From positions 496,001-560,000 of the forward strand of contig NZ_CP114786.1 of the NCBI RefSeq assembly GCF_027359675.1: a stretch of DNA of 64,000 nucleotides, given 5' to 3'. The notes under the pieces are model-generated. The model saw nothing but the letters and a program-made list of their open reading frames with translations, did not search any database and was not told the origin of the DNA. Source of the DNA: Roseibium sp. Sym1 (GTDB lineage Bacteria; Pseudomonadota; Alphaproteobacteria; Rhizobiales; Stappiaceae). A program made the translations under genes and the position numbers. Positions 1-9,450 of this stretch are shown here, piece after piece (position 1 is the stretch's first letter; each line of letters starts with the position of its first letter).

Positions 1-1225
1 ACCAAAAAACAGCCCCCGGATTGAGGATTTTACCCAGATTTCGAATGTTTTCCGGTGCCTGTTCCAGAAGGCGGATACCGGCCCGGCTGGTACCGCCCTC
101 CAGGATGCATGTGAAGGGCACCTGGTCCAGCGTCATGCCAAGGCCGCTCGCCAATCGTTCTGCCAGCCTGTCGGTCAGCGCGAGCGTGAGCGCCCGGATC
201 TCGATCATGCGGTCCCGAACGGCTTCGGGCGAGAGAGTGTCGCCATTCTCGCGGATCGTCAGCACACCGCTGTGAACGAACAGGGCGGCATGCGCCAGGT
301 CAGCGGGCGCGGTCAGCCTGTCGAGGCCGGCAACCTCGAACCCGGCCCAGGCAAACGGCTCGACGAGGGAATAGACCATCTGCTGCGCGGCAAGGTGAAA
401 CGGAATGATGGCGTGGATGTCGTTGCCGGGCAGGGCGGAATGCACGAAGCTGTCGCCGAGCCAGATGTCTCCCGACGTGGCCCCGCCTTCCCAGACGGGA
501 GCTAGGGCTTCCAGGATCCGGTCCAGCAGCTGGCCCGCGTCGATGGCCGCATCGCTTTGCCTGGCCAGCTTCACCGCCAACAGGCCGGGGCGCGTCGTCT
601 CGCCTTCGCCGAAAAGATCCGGCCGCAGCGCAAGCGCTTCGCCGAGGCGTTTCAGATGCCGCTGCATGGCTTTCAGGTAATCCGCATCGTCGACGTCGTC
701 CCATTGCAGCCCGGCGGCGAGTTCGACCAGATCCATCCGGACCAGGGCCTCGGCATCGACCCGGTAGGGATCGGTCATCTGCGAGGAGAACGATCCGGAC
801 GCGAACATGTGGAAGGCCGCCAGCGCCGACGCCTGCGTCCCGGTGACAACGGTTTCGGTCATCCGGTCCTCGTAGCTCCAACCGACGGGATGCATCGTCG
901 TCATGGCGATGCCGACAATGGCCAGATCCGCCGCAGCCGCCAGCATTTCCTCTGCGGTTTCGAAGCCCCGAGCGCTCGCCATAGCCTGCCAGCGGTCGAT
1001 GCCGCCGGCCTCGAAACCGCGCCACACACCGTAAGGCGGTATCTGGAAGTCCGGGTAGTTCTCCTTCGTCGTCTCCAGCACCGTGGCAACCGCCGTGTCA
1101 AGCCTGTCCAGATCCACACCCGCATGATCCAGCCTGCCCTCGGCGGCGAGCCCCAGCATCATGTGCGCCTTGCGCCGGATTTCATCGGGTTGAAACAGGG
1201 CCAGAGCCGGATTGATGTCGTTCAT
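1..1225 (-). CDS. DUF1688 (URC4/Urg3-like) protein, 3' end cut by window edge
   Basis: The frame opens at an ATG at 1225 (MNDINPALALFQ) and stays open to the window edge, about 408 residues. Family members are roughly 400-420 aa, so only the last few residues should be missing. Recognisable stretches are DLDRLDTAVATVLETT near residue 39, YPDFQIPPYGVWRGFEAGG shortly after, GNDIHAIIPFHLAAQQ in the middle and ILEGGTSRAG near the end. These match my memory of DUF1688, which includes yeast URC4/Urg3 of the URC uracil-catabolic pathway. The biochemical activity of the bacterial proteins is not firmly known. It faces away from the MFS gene at 1346 across a 120-bp gap. Proximity to the nucleoside locus is suggestive, but an MFS gene intervenes and no other URC gene is in the window. 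Confidence 0.8.
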   Translation of the reverse strand, partial: MNDINPALALFQPDEIRRKAHMMLGLAAEGRLDHAGVDLDRLDTAVATVLETTKENYPDFQIPPYGVWRGFEAGGIDRWQAMASARGFETAEEMLAAAADLAIVGIAMTTMHPVGWSYEDRMTETVVTGTQASALAAFHMFASGSFSSQMTDPYRVDAEALVRMDLVELAAGLQWDDVDDADYLKAMQRHLKRLGEALALRPDLFGEGETTRPGLLAVKLARQSDAAIDAGQLLDRILEALAPVWEGGATSGDIWLGDSFVHSALPGNDIHAIIPFHLAAQQMVYSLVEPFAWAGFEVAGLDRLTAPADLAHAALFVHSGVLTIRENGDTLSPEAVRDRMIEIRALTLALTDRLAERLASGLGMTLDQVPFTCILEGGTSRAGIRLLEQAPENIRNLGKILNPGAVFW

Positions 1226-1345
1226 GTTTGAAGTCTGCTGCCTTGAATATTCGGGGTGTATCAGTGCGCAGCTTAACCTTGTCAAACCGGTTCGTCATTG
1301 GCCATGATCGGCCCGAATTGAATCGTCCCGTCTCCCTCCCCCGGA

Positions 1346-2608
1346 ATGACCATGTCTGCCGTTGTCTCCATTGCCGCTCTCCTCATCGGTTCGGGCCTGC
1401 TGCTCCTCGCCGGTGGTCTGCATGGCCTGCTTCTGCCGTTGGCCGGACTGGCGCAAGGTTTTTCCGATGCCTCCCTCGGCCTGCTCGGCGCCGGCTGGGC
1501 GCTCGGCTACATGGGCGGCTGTCTCGGCGTGCCGCTGATCGTGAAACGGGTCGGCCATGTACGCACCTTCGGCGCGCTGGCCTCGCTTGCCGGTATCACC
1601 GTTCTCCTGAACCTCCTGTTCATGGATGCCATTGCCTGGATCTTCCTCCGAGCCCTGACCGGCTTCTGTTTTTCCGGGGCGGCAATGATCGTGGAGAGCT
1701 GGCTCAACGAACGCTCGACAACTGAGACCCGCGGGCGCATCTTCGGCATCTACACGATGATCAACCTGGGAGCGACCACCTGCGGCCAGATGCTGCTGAC
1801 CCTTGGCGACCCGAGCGGCTTCTTCTTCTTCGTGCTCGGCTCGATCATCTATTCCATGTCACTGCTGCCGACGGCACTCTCGACCGCCGCCTCACCGCAG
1901 CCGCTGACCCAGGCAAGACTTAATCCAAAGGCCTTGTGGAAGAACTCCCCCATAGCGGTCGTCGCCGTGTTCATGGTCGGCATTTCCAACGGCACCTTCG
2001 GCTCGCTCGGCGCCGTCTATGGCCGCCGCATCGGACTGGAAGTGCCGGACATCGCCATCATGATGAGCCTGGCACTGCTGGCCGGCGCGCTGGTGCAGGT
2101 CCCGGTGGGTCTCCTGTCGGACCGGCTTGACCGGCGCCTGGTGCTGATCGGTCTTGCCGTCTCGGCCATGTCGCTCGGCTCGAGCCTGTCGGTCTTCGGC
2201 GGCGTCGACACCACGATCACCATTTTGCTGATCGCAGCGTTCGGCGGTGTGGTCTACTCCATGTATCCGGTGATCGTCGCCCATGCGAGCGACCATGCCG
2301 AACCGGGCGATTTCCTGAGCATCAGCGGCGGTTTGCTGCTGATTTTCGGAACCGGCACCATGCTCGGTCCGCTGCTGGCCTCCGGCCTGATGACCTTCAC
2401 CTATCCCGGCGCCCTGTTCCAGGTGACCGCCGCCGCGCATCTGACCATGCTCGGCTTCGCCATCTGGCGCATGAACAAGCGCGCCGCGGTCAAGGCGGAA
2501 GACAAGACCGACTTCGTCCCGGTCGTCTCCACCGCGCAGATCACGACGCCGGAAACCGTCGTCCTCGACCCGCGCTCGGAAGTCGACGAGACCGGCGGAG
2601 ATATTTGA
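1346..2608 (+). CDS. MFS transporter, YcaD-like
   Basis: This 420-aa inner-membrane protein has the twelve-helix pattern of the major facilitator superfamily. Hydrophobic segments begin at residue 8, and a cytoplasmic loop rich in charged residues separates the two halves near residues 185-210. The block MIVESWLNERSTTETRGRIFG around residues 113-133 is typical of the YcaD branch. A second-half loop with LLSDRLDRRL is the usual MFS inter-helix motif. The C-terminal tail of about 50 residues is polar. The ATG at 1346 is used; the next ATG two codons later is an alternative. It probably exports or imports a small metabolite, but the substrate cannot be read from sequence. It is transcribed alone, with a long inverted repeat just after its stop. 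Confidence 0.85.
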   Translation: MTMSAVVSIAALLIGSGLLLLAGGLHGLLLPLAGLAQGFSDASLGLLGAGWALGYMGGCLGVPLIVKRVGHVRTFGALASLAGITVLLNLLFMDAIAWIFLRALTGFCFSGAAMIVESWLNERSTTETRGRIFGIYTMINLGATTCGQMLLTLGDPSGFFFFVLGSIIYSMSLLPTALSTAASPQPLTQARLNPKALWKNSPIAVVAVFMVGISNGTFGSLGAVYGRRIGLEVPDIAIMMSLALLAGALVQVPVGLLSDRLDRRLVLIGLAVSAMSLGSSLSVFGGVDTTITILLIAAFGGVVYSMYPVIVAHASDHAEPGDFLSISGGLLLIFGTGTMLGPLLASGLMTFTYPGALFQVTAAAHLTMLGFAIWRMNKRAAVKAEDKTDFVPVVSTAQITTPETVVLDPRSEVDETGGDI

Positions 2609-2648
2609 GGAAGCCTCTGTTCATTCGGAAAGAGCCTGCAAGTACCGT

Positions 2649-2753
2649 GTCATCCTGAGGAGCCGTGCCAGCGGCGTCTCGAAGGAGCGGCCACAAATCC
2701 AGAACAAGTGGCCGATCCTTCGAGACGGACCTTGCGGCCCTCCTCAAGATGAC
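2649..2753. repeat. Long imperfect inverted repeat (dispersed hairpin family, copy 1)
   Basis: The left arm 2649-2692 begins GTCATCCTGAGGAG and contains GTCTCGAAGGA. The right arm 2708-2753 is its imperfect reverse complement, with GATCCTTCGAGACGG and ending AAGATGAC. About 15 bp separate the arms, so either strand can fold into a long hairpin. It lies between the convergent MFS and add genes and could act as a two-way terminator. The same arms recur at 21401-21588. Confidence 0.75.
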
Positions 2754-2780
2754 GCTCTTTTTGCTTTGAGAGGCGGTGCC

Positions 2781-3785
2781 CTATCCCTCAGGCCCCTGCT
2801 TCGCGCTGTCCAGCCTCACCAGCAGCCGGTTGCGGGTGGCATCGTCGCAGAAGGCGGCCTCGATGGCGGTGCGGGTGACGGCCATCTGGTCGTCGAAACT
2901 CCAGTCGAAAGTCTCGGCCACCGAAGAATATTCCTTGCCGAGCGTCGTGCCGAAGAAGGGCGGGTCGTCGGAGTTGAGCGTGATCTTCACGCCCTCCTTG
3001 CGCAGCATGTTGACCGGGTGGAAGCGCAGATGGGTATAGACGCCGAGGGCGATGTTCGACCCCGGGCAGACTTCCAGAACGATCTCCTCGTCGGCGAGCC
3101 GCTTGACCAGATCCTTGTCCTCGATGGCGCGCACGCCGTGGCCGAGCCGCTTGACCCGCAGGAACTCCAGCGCGGCGACAACGCTGTCCGGCCCGCCGAA
3201 CTCGCCGGCATGGGCGGTGGTGCCCAGACCGGCTTCCGCGGCCATGCGGAAGGCCTTGGCGAAATTGGCCGGGTGGCCGGAGCGTTCGTCCCCGGCGAGA
3301 CCGAAACCGGTCACCAGCGGGTGCGGACTGCCGATGACTTCCTTGACCACCCGCTCCACCGACGCCGAGCCGAAATGGCGCACGCCGATGGCGATCATGC
3401 GGCCTTCGATGGCGGTGCCGGCCTTGGCACGCTCGATGCCGGCCGCCAGCCCCTCGACATAGGACGCGTAGGACAGGCCGGCCGCCTGGGCGTGATCGGG
3501 CGAGATGAAGATTTCCCCGTAGATCGCCCCTTCGGCCGCCAGCATGCGGAAATAGGTTTCCGCGAGAAGCGCATAGTCTCCAGGTGTCTTGAACACCGCG
3601 CTGGCAACGTCATAGGCCTTCAGGAAGCTGGTGAAATCGTGCCAGACATATTTGCCGTTGCCATCCAGGACGCCGGAGACGTCGAGACCGTGACTGGCCG
3701 CCAGGCGGCTCACCAGCGTCGGCGGCGCGGCGCCCTCTATGTGGCAATGGAGTTCTGCCTTCGGGACCTGAATGGCATCGCTCAT
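2781..3785 (-). CDS. add: Adenosine deaminase
   Basis: A 334-aa cytoplasmic zinc amidohydrolase that deaminates adenosine (or deoxyadenosine) to inosine and ammonia. The family's metal and catalytic residues are visible: HxH at 13-15 (ELHCHIEG), HAGE at 192-195, GHG at 215-217 and NSDDPP at 271-276. Length matches the family. The start at 3785 has GAGGAT upstream at suitable distance. It is the last gene of the nucleoside salvage run, 56 bp after deoB, and its inosine would feed the purine nucleoside phosphorylase of the same locus. Related adenine deaminases share the fold, so base rather than nucleoside specificity is possible, but the context favours adenosine. Confidence 0.88.
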   Translation of the reverse strand: MSDAIQVPKAELHCHIEGAAPPTLVSRLAASHGLDVSGVLDGNGKYVWHDFTSFLKAYDVASAVFKTPGDYALLAETYFRMLAAEGAIYGEIFISPDHAQAAGLSYASYVEGLAAGIERAKAGTAIEGRMIAIGVRHFGSASVERVVKEVIGSPHPLVTGFGLAGDERSGHPANFAKAFRMAAEAGLGTTAHAGEFGGPDSVVAALEFLRVKRLGHGVRAIEDKDLVKRLADEEIVLEVCPGSNIALGVYTHLRFHPVNMLRKEGVKITLNSDDPPFFGTTLGKEYSSVAETFDWSFDDQMAVTRTAIEAAFCDDATRNRLLVRLDSAKQGPEG

Positions 3786-3841
3786 GTCGGGCGGATCCTC
3801 GGTTGTCGATTCGGTTCGCTGTTCGGTTCTCAGGCGGCAGG

Positions 3842-5062
3842 TTACAGGAAACTGGTGCCGTTGGGACCGACCGCGATGCCAAGATGGTCGGCAACGCTCT
3901 CACCAATATCGGCATAGGTCTTGCGCCCCCCGACACCGCGCCCCGCGATACCGGGGCCGGTCGCGATCACCGGCACATGTTCACGGGTGTGATCGGTGCC
4001 TTTCCAGGTCGGATCGCAGCCGTGATCCGCCGTCAGGATGAGCAGGTCGCCGTCGCGCATCCTCCCGATCATTTCCGGCAGGCGCCGGTCGAAATGCTCC
4101 AGCGCGGCGGCATAGCCCGGAACGTCGCGGCGGTGCCCGTAAAGGCTGTCGAAATCGATGAAATTGGCAAAGATCAGGTCGCCGTCTTCCGCCTGGTCCA
4201 TGGCTTCCAGGGTCTTGTCGAACAACTGGTCGTTTCCGGCCCCTTTCAGCACCTTGGCGACGCCCTGGTGCGCGAAGATGTCGGAGATCTTGCCGATGCC
4301 ATAGACCGTGCGGCCGGCCTCGGTCAGCCGGTCCAGCAGGGTCGGTTCCGGCGGCAGAACGGAATAGTCGCGCCGGTTGGCGGTGCGCTCGAAGGTCTCG
4401 GCGGTCTCGCCGACAAAGGGGCGCGCGATGACACGGCCGATATTGTAGGGATCGGCAAGGCCGCGGGTGATCTCGCACAGCTCATAGAGCTTCTCGAGGC
4501 CGAAATGCTCTTCATGCGCCGCGATCTGGATGACCGAGTCCGCCGAGGTGTAGAAGATCGGCTGGCCGGTCCGCACATGTTCCTCGCCGAGTTCGGCGAT
4601 GATCACCGTTCCGGAGGCATGCTTGTTGCCGAGAATGCCGGTCAGACCCGCCTTTTCGCTGATCCTGGCGATCAGCTCTTCCGGGAAGGTCGGAACGGTT
4701 TCCGGAAAATAGCCCCAGTCGAAGCGGACCGGCACGCCGGTGATCTCCCAGTGGCCGGACGGCGTGTCCTTGCCGTTGGAGACCTCGGCCGCATAGCCCC
4801 AGAGGCCCCCCGGCTCACCAGTGAAATCGAGACCCGGCACGTCCTTGCCCGTCGACAGCCTGCCGGCGGCACCAAGGCCGAGCCGGTCCATGTTGGGAAC
4901 GCTCAAGGGGCCGCTGCGCAGCCCTTCCCTGTCGCCGTCCCCGGCCGCACAGCGCTCGGCGATGTGGCCAAGCGTGTCGGACCCGGCGTCGCCGAAATCG
5001 GCCGCATCCGCGGCGCCGCCAATGCCGAAACTGTCCAATACGCACAGAATTGCGCGAGACAT
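3842..5062 (-). CDS. deoB: Phosphopentomutase
   Basis: Interconverts (deoxy)ribose-1-phosphate and (deoxy)ribose-5-phosphate, linking nucleoside phosphorolysis to central metabolism. The protein begins [17 protein letters not shown], with a metal-binding Asp at residue 10. It carries the KDTPSGHWE motif whose Thr100 is the expected phosphorylated residue, and a C-terminal [12 protein letters not shown] metal site. The reading frame is open further upstream to 5125. I chose 5062 because GAGGAG ends 6 bp before this ATG and the resulting 406 aa is the usual length. It lies 83 bp after deoA and 56 bp before add. Confidence 0.92.
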   Translation of the reverse strand: MSRAILCVLDSFGIGGAADAADFGDAGSDTLGHIAERCAAGDGDREGLRSGPLSVPNMDRLGLGAAGRLSTGKDVPGLDFTGEPGGLWGYAAEVSNGKDTPSGHWEITGVPVRFDWGYFPETVPTFPEELIARISEKAGLTGILGNKHASGTVIIAELGEEHVRTGQPIFYTSADSVIQIAAHEEHFGLEKLYELCEITRGLADPYNIGRVIARPFVGETAETFERTANRRDYSVLPPEPTLLDRLTEAGRTVYGIGKISDIFAHQGVAKVLKGAGNDQLFDKTLEAMDQAEDGDLIFANFIDFDSLYGHRRDVPGYAAALEHFDRRLPEMIGRMRDGDLLILTADHGCDPTWKGTDHTREHVPVIATGPGIAGRGVGGRKTYADIGESVADHLGIAVGPNGTSFL

Positions 5063-5145
5063 GGGCATCTCCTCATGTGTCATTGCCGGTTCCGCCCGAA
5101 CCGGAGGGGCACCGGGTTCATTCATGCCCGGCGTTTGTTCTTGTG

Positions 5146-6462
5146 TTACGGCGCGATCCGGTCGACCACGCTCGGCCGGTCCTGAACGTCCGCGGCCGCG
5201 CCCACGGTGTAGGCCTTGCGCACGGCAATCGCTGCGTCCTCGGCATCGGCTTCGGTCCTGGCGTGAACAATGGCCAGCGGCGCGTCCGCGTCCACCGAAT
5301 TGCCGACACCGGCAAGGTCAGTGAAGCCGACGGACGGGTCGATCACATCCGCGGCCGTCCGGCGGCCACCGCCGAGAGCCACCACGGCGACACCGACCGC
5401 GCGGGCGTCGATCCCGGTCACGACACCGTCTTGCTCGGCATAGACCGGTGCCTCGACGGGTGCCTTGGAAAGGTAGAGCTCGCTCTTGTCCATGAAGTCG
5501 GCAGGACCACCAAGGGCATGGACCATCTGCGCGAATTTTTCCGCCGCCTTGCCGCTCTGGAATGCCTCGCGCATCATGTCCATGCCGGCATCCGCGGTCG
5601 GTGCAAGGCCGCCGGAGGCAAGCAACTCCCCGCCCTGGGCAACCGTAACGTCCCAGAGCCGGTTGTCGATGGCCGTTCCTTTCAGGAAATCGACCGCGTT
5701 CTGCATCTCGACCGCATTGCCGGCCGCGGACGCCAGCGGTTCGTTCATGTCCGTCAGCAGGGCCGTGGTTTTCAGCCCGGCCCCGTTGGCAACCAGGACG
5801 AGGCTTTCGGCAAGGGCGCGGGCGTCGTCCAGCGTGCCCATGAAGGCGCCGGTTCCCCATTTGACATCGAGCACAAGACCCTGGAGACCGGCCGCCAGCT
5901 TCTTCGACAGGATCGAGGCGGTGATGAGGTCGATGCTCTCGACCGTGCCGGTCACATCGCGAATGGCGTAGAAACGCTTGTCGGCCGGTGCGAGATTGCC
6001 GGTCTGGCCGATGACGGCGCAGCCGATCTCCCGAACCACCTTCTTGAACAGGATATTGTCCGGCTGGGTCTGGTAACCCGGAATGCTGTCGAACTTGTCG
6101 AGCGTTCCGCCCGTGTGGCCAAGGCCGCGGCCTGAAATCATCGGCACGGCCGCTCCGCACGCGGCCAGGGCCGGTGCCAGCATCAGGGATACATTGTCAC
6201 CGACGCCGCCGGTCGAGTGCTTGTCGAGGATCGGCGCGTCGATGCCGGACCAGTCCAGGACGTCGCCACTGTCGCGCATGGCCAGTGTCAGGGCGACCCG
6301 TTCATTGACTGTCAGGCCCTTGAAGAAAACCGCCATGGCCAGCGCTGCGACCTGACCCTCGGTAACCGAGCCGTCGGCAAGGCCCTTGACGAAGAAAGCG
6401 ATTTCCTCCGCGTCGAGAATTCCCCCGTCGCGTTTCTTTCTGATGATTTCCTGCGGCAGCAT
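5146..6462 (-). CDS. deoA: Thymidine phosphorylase
   Basis: A 438-aa phosphorylase that splits thymidine and deoxyuridine into base and deoxyribose-1-phosphate. The glycosyltransferase family signature KHSTGGVGD is at residues 81-89, followed by [19 protein letters not shown], the phosphate and nucleoside binding region. A C-terminal alpha/beta domain with a [12 protein letters not shown] stretch completes the expected architecture. The length matches DeoA of other proteobacteria. It follows deoC by only 23 bp, consistent with one transcript, and its deoxyribose-1-phosphate product is the substrate of DeoB encoded next. Confidence 0.94.
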   Translation of the reverse strand: MLPQEIIRKKRDGGILDAEEIAFFVKGLADGSVTEGQVAALAMAVFFKGLTVNERVALTLAMRDSGDVLDWSGIDAPILDKHSTGGVGDNVSLMLAPALAACGAAVPMISGRGLGHTGGTLDKFDSIPGYQTQPDNILFKKVVREIGCAVIGQTGNLAPADKRFYAIRDVTGTVESIDLITASILSKKLAAGLQGLVLDVKWGTGAFMGTLDDARALAESLVLVANGAGLKTTALLTDMNEPLASAAGNAVEMQNAVDFLKGTAIDNRLWDVTVAQGGELLASGGLAPTADAGMDMMREAFQSGKAAEKFAQMVHALGGPADFMDKSELYLSKAPVEAPVYAEQDGVVTGIDARAVGVAVVALGGGRRTAADVIDPSVGFTDLAGVGNSVDADAPLAIVHARTEADAEDAAIAVRKAYTVGAAADVQDRPSVVDRIAP

Positions 6463-6485
6463 TTGTTGTCCTTCTTGAAGCCGTC

Positions 6486-7268
6486 TCAGTAACCGTGATG
6501 GGAATGGTCCACGATTTCCTGACCTTCAATCGTGGCGATCAGCGAATCCAGCAGGCCGCTCGCACCGAAGCGGAACGTGTGCGCCGACACCCAGTTCTGC
6601 CCCATGATCTTGTCGGCAAGCGCAAGATAGGCGGCGGCGTCCTCGACGGTCTTGATGCCTCCGGCCGGCTTGAAACCGATGACCCGTTCGCCGTTCTCGC
6701 GCCGGGCCTCCTCGATCGCGGTCAGCATGATCTCGGCTGCCTCGAGCGTTGCATTGACGGGAACCTTGCCGGTCGAGGTCTTGATGAAATCGGCTCCCGC
6801 TGAAATCGCAATGTTGGAGGCCGCATGGATCAGCAGCGGGTCCTTGATCTCGCCGGTTTCCAGGATGACCTTCAGGATGCCCGGTTCCGGAATGGCTGCC
6901 TTGACGCGTATGATCTGTTCCTCGGCGAAGCCTTTTCGTCCGTCCCGGAAGGCCTTGTAGGGCATCACCAGATCGATCTCGTCCGCACCGTCGGCAAGGG
7001 CCTGTTTCGTTTCGGCGACCACCGCCTCCGTGTCCTCGCCGCCGGCCGGAAAGTTGACCACGGTGGCCACCTTGACACCGGTGCCGGTCAGCTCCTTCGC
7101 CGCCTGGGCGACAAAGCGCGGCCAGACACACACCGCCGCGACAGCCCCATGGTCGGTCACCGTGCGGCCGGTCAGACGGGTGATGTCCTCGGCGGTGCAG
7201 TCGTCGTTCAGATTGGTCAGGTCGACCAGCCCGAGGGCACGTATCGCAATCTCGATCATGTCGGTCAT
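6486..7268 (-). CDS. deoC: Deoxyribose-phosphate aldolase
   Basis: A 260-aa class I aldolase that cleaves 2-deoxyribose-5-phosphate into glyceraldehyde-3-phosphate and acetaldehyde. The Schiff-base lysine is Lys163 in FIKTSTGK. The [12 protein letters not shown] segment supplies the conserved Asp near residue 99, and GFKPAGGI supplies the second active-site Lys. The frame is open to 7535, but the upstream part is a shadow of the phosphorylase gene. The real ATG at 7268 overlaps the upstream stop by 4 bp (ATGA), implying translational coupling. It completes the catabolic branch begun by DeoA and DeoB. Confidence 0.94.
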   Translation of the reverse strand: MTDMIEIAIRALGLVDLTNLNDDCTAEDITRLTGRTVTDHGAVAAVCVWPRFVAQAAKELTGTGVKVATVVNFPAGGEDTEAVVAETKQALADGADEIDLVMPYKAFRDGRKGFAEEQIIRVKAAIPEPGILKVILETGEIKDPLLIHAASNIAISAGADFIKTSTGKVPVNATLEAAEIMLTAIEEARRENGERVIGFKPAGGIKTVEDAAAYLALADKIMGQNWVSAHTFRFGASGLLDSLIATIEGQEIVDHSHHGY

Positions 7269-8074
7269 TCGCCGATCTCCTTCACAAATGCCCGCACCAG
7301 CTCCTTCATGCGTTCCATGCCCTGGAGAGCCACGGATTTGGTTTCGTCGTGACTGAGCGCGTGGGTCTGCATGCCGGCACCATAGTTGGTGATGATCGAC
7401 ATGGCCGCCACCCTGAGGCCAAGAAACCTGGCCATGATCACTTCCGGAACCGTCGACATGCCGACCGCGTCGGCGCCGAGCAGCTTGGCCATGCGGATTT
7501 CGGCCGGGGTCTCGAAGGACGGACCGGAAAACCACATGTAGACGCCTTCCGCGAGCGGGTCACCGGTTTCCCCGGCGACCTTCTTCATGGCAGCCCGCAG
7601 ATCCGGATCATAGGCCGCGCTCATGTCGAGGAACCGCTTTTCGTCCTCCTCGCCGATCAGGGGATTCTTGCCGGACCAGTTGATATGATCCGAGATCAGC
7701 ATCGGCGAGCCCGGAGCCACTTCCTCGCGCAGCGAACCGGCGGCATTGGTGGCCAGAAGGATCTCGCAGCCGAGTTCCTTCAGCGTTTCGACAGGCGTGC
7801 GCATGACGGCCGGATCACCGCTTTCGTAGTAATGCGCGCGCCCCGACAGGATCACGACCGGAACGCCCGACAGCGTACCGGCAACCAGTTCGCTCGAATG
7901 GGAAGTGACCGTGGAGACCGGAAACTCGGTCAGGTGCGAATAGGGAATGCGGACCGCGTCCTCGACTTCCTCGGCAAGCGCGCCGAGGCCCGACCCGAGG
8001 ATCATGCCGATCTTGTACGAGCCCTGACGGGCTGCACGGACGATTTCAGCGCATTCACGGCCGTAACCACTCAT
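7265..8074 (-). CDS. punA: Purine nucleoside phosphorylase (trimeric class)
   Basis: A 269-aa phosphorylase that converts inosine, guanosine and deoxy forms into base and (deoxy)ribose-1-phosphate. Visible family features are the phosphate loop LGSGLG at 26-31, SGRAHYYE, the conserved NAAGSL block, GPSFETPAEIRM and the TNYGAGM segment whose Asn contacts the purine. Length and motifs fit the trimeric mammalian-like class rather than the hexameric DeoD class. It starts 6 bp after cdd and overlaps deoC by 4 bp. Inosine made by the Add protein encoded further down is its likely substrate. Confidence 0.9.
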   Translation of the reverse strand: MSGYGRECAEIVRAARQGSYKIGMILGSGLGALAEEVEDAVRIPYSHLTEFPVSTVTSHSSELVAGTLSGVPVVILSGRAHYYESGDPAVMRTPVETLKELGCEILLATNAAGSLREEVAPGSPMLISDHINWSGKNPLIGEEDEKRFLDMSAAYDPDLRAAMKKVAGETGDPLAEGVYMWFSGPSFETPAEIRMAKLLGADAVGMSTVPEVIMARFLGLRVAAMSIITNYGAGMQTHALSHDETKSVALQGMERMKELVRAFVKEIGE

Positions 8075-8080
8075 CGAGGG

Positions 8081-8479
8081 TCAGTCCTTCTTGTGTTCGA
8101 GTTCAAAGGCGGCAGGCAGCAGCTCGTCCATGGAAAAGCTGCGCTTGATGCCGTTCAGGTCCGCGACATGGACGATCAGGTCCTCCGTGCCGAATTCCTT
8201 GAGCCGCTGGCGGCAGACACCGCAGGGCGTGCACAGGGCCGCATCGCCAACCACGACCGCCTCGGCAATCTGCCGGTAGCCGGCGGCGATCATGGCGCTG
8301 ACCGCTCCGCCCTCCGCGCAGACGCTGACCGGGTAGGACGCGTTTTCCACGTTGCAGCCGGTGAAGACCGTGCCGTCCGGCGCGCGCAGGGCCGCGCCGA
8401 CCAGAAAGTTGGAATATGGCGCATAAGCCCGTTCCCGGACAGTGCGCGCCGCCTCGAAGAGGGTGTCCAGATCGCTCAT
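8081..8479 (-). CDS. cdd: Cytidine deaminase
   Basis: A 132-aa homotetrameric-type cytidine deaminase that converts cytidine and deoxycytidine to uridine and deoxyuridine. Zinc ligands Cys54, Cys86 and Cys89 and catalytic Glu56 are in VCAEGGAV and TPCGVCRQ. The substrate-binding NVENASYP is at 43-50. The ATG at 8479 overlaps the permease stop by 4 bp. The frame continues open upstream but only as a shadow of the permease gene. Coupled translation with the permease fits immediate processing of imported pyrimidine nucleosides. Deoxyuridine made here can pass to DeoA. Confidence 0.94.
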   Translation of the reverse strand: MSDLDTLFEAARTVRERAYAPYSNFLVGAALRAPDGTVFTGCNVENASYPVSVCAEGGAVSAMIAAGYRQIAEAVVVGDAALCTPCGVCRQRLKEFGTEDLIVHVADLNGIKRSFSMDELLPAAFELEHKKD

Positions 8480-9450
8480 GAGCGCTCCTTGAGGTAAGGC
8501 ACGCCAGCCGCTTTCGGCGGGATCGCCTTGCCGATGAACCCGGCCAGCAGGATCACGGTGAGAACATAGGGCAGTGCCTGGAACACCTGAAGCGGCAATT
8601 CGCCGATGACGGGAAACGCGACACCCTGCATGCGGGTACCGGTGGCATCGAGGAAACCGAACAACAGGCAGGCGAACATGGCATTGACCGGCCGCCACTT
8701 GGCGAAGATCAGCGCCGCCAGCGCCATGAAGCCCTGTCCGGCGGTCATGTTGACGCCAAATCCCGAACCGGCGGCAATGGACAGATACGATCCGGCAAAA
8801 CCGCACAAGGCACCGCAGGCAATGACGGCGCGGTAACGCAGCCAGGTGACCGATATCCCGGCCGTGTCGACGGCGGCCGGATTTTCACCGACCGCGCGCA
8901 GGCGCAGGCCGAACCGGCTGCGGAAAAGCACCCACCAGGTCAGGGGCACCGCCAGGAAGGCGGCGTAGACCAGCAGATTGTGACCGGACAGAAGCTCGCT
9001 GTAGAGCGGTCCGATGACCGGCACGTCGCGCAGCTGTTCCGCGAACGGCCAGACGATTTCCCGGAACCGGCCGCCTTCCGGCAGAGACGGCGTGCGGCCG
9101 CCCTGCCGGAACCAGGTCTGGCCAAGAAGCGCCGTCAGGCCCGCGGCCAGGAAGTTGATCGCCACGCCGGAGACGATCTGGTTGCCCCGGTTGGAGATCG
9201 AGGCAAAGCCGTGCAGGAGACCGAGCGCCACGGAAACCCCGATGCCGGCCAGCAGACCCAGCCACGCGTTCGCCGTCAGGTAGGCCACGGCGCCGGCACC
9301 GAAGGCCGCACCGAGCATCTTGCCTTCCAGTCCGATGTCGACGACCCCGGAGCGCTCCGAATAGAGCCCGGCAAGGCAGGCAAACAGCAGCGGCGTGGAC
9401 ACCCGGACCGTTGAATCGAGAATGAGGATGATGCTTTCAAACATGATCAT
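8476..9450 (-). CDS. Nucleoside ABC transporter permease (second)
   Basis: A 324-aa inner-membrane permease of the branched-chain/ribose-type family used by BMP-dependent nucleoside importers (NupQ/YufQ group). The N-terminus TPLLFACLAGLYSERSGVVDIGLEGKM contains the conserved VxxIGLEG motif. About eight to ten hydrophobic segments follow, and the cytoplasmic coupling loop around RLRAVGENPAAVDTAGI interacts with the ATPase in homologues. It overlaps the first permease upstream and cdd downstream by 4 bp each. Together with the other permease it should form the heteromeric channel. Confidence 0.9.
   Translation of the reverse strand: MIMFESIILILDSTVRVSTPLLFACLAGLYSERSGVVDIGLEGKMLGAAFGAGAVAYLTANAWLGLLAGIGVSVALGLLHGFASISNRGNQIVSGVAINFLAAGLTALLGQTWFRQGGRTPSLPEGGRFREIVWPFAEQLRDVPVIGPLYSELLSGHNLLVYAAFLAVPLTWWVLFRSRFGLRLRAVGENPAAVDTAGISVTWLRYRAVIACGALCGFAGSYLSIAAGSGFGVNMTAGQGFMALAALIFAKWRPVNAMFACLLFGFLDATGTRMQGVAFPVIGELPLQVFQALPYVLTVILLAGFIGKAIPPKAAGVPYLKERS

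Noticed and set aside
3803..5185. A 460-codon plus-strand frame opposite deoB, and a similar one opposite add (2766-3917)
   Set aside because: Same antisense effect. DeoB and Add motifs are clear on the minus strand and no ribosome site or family resemblance supports the plus frames.
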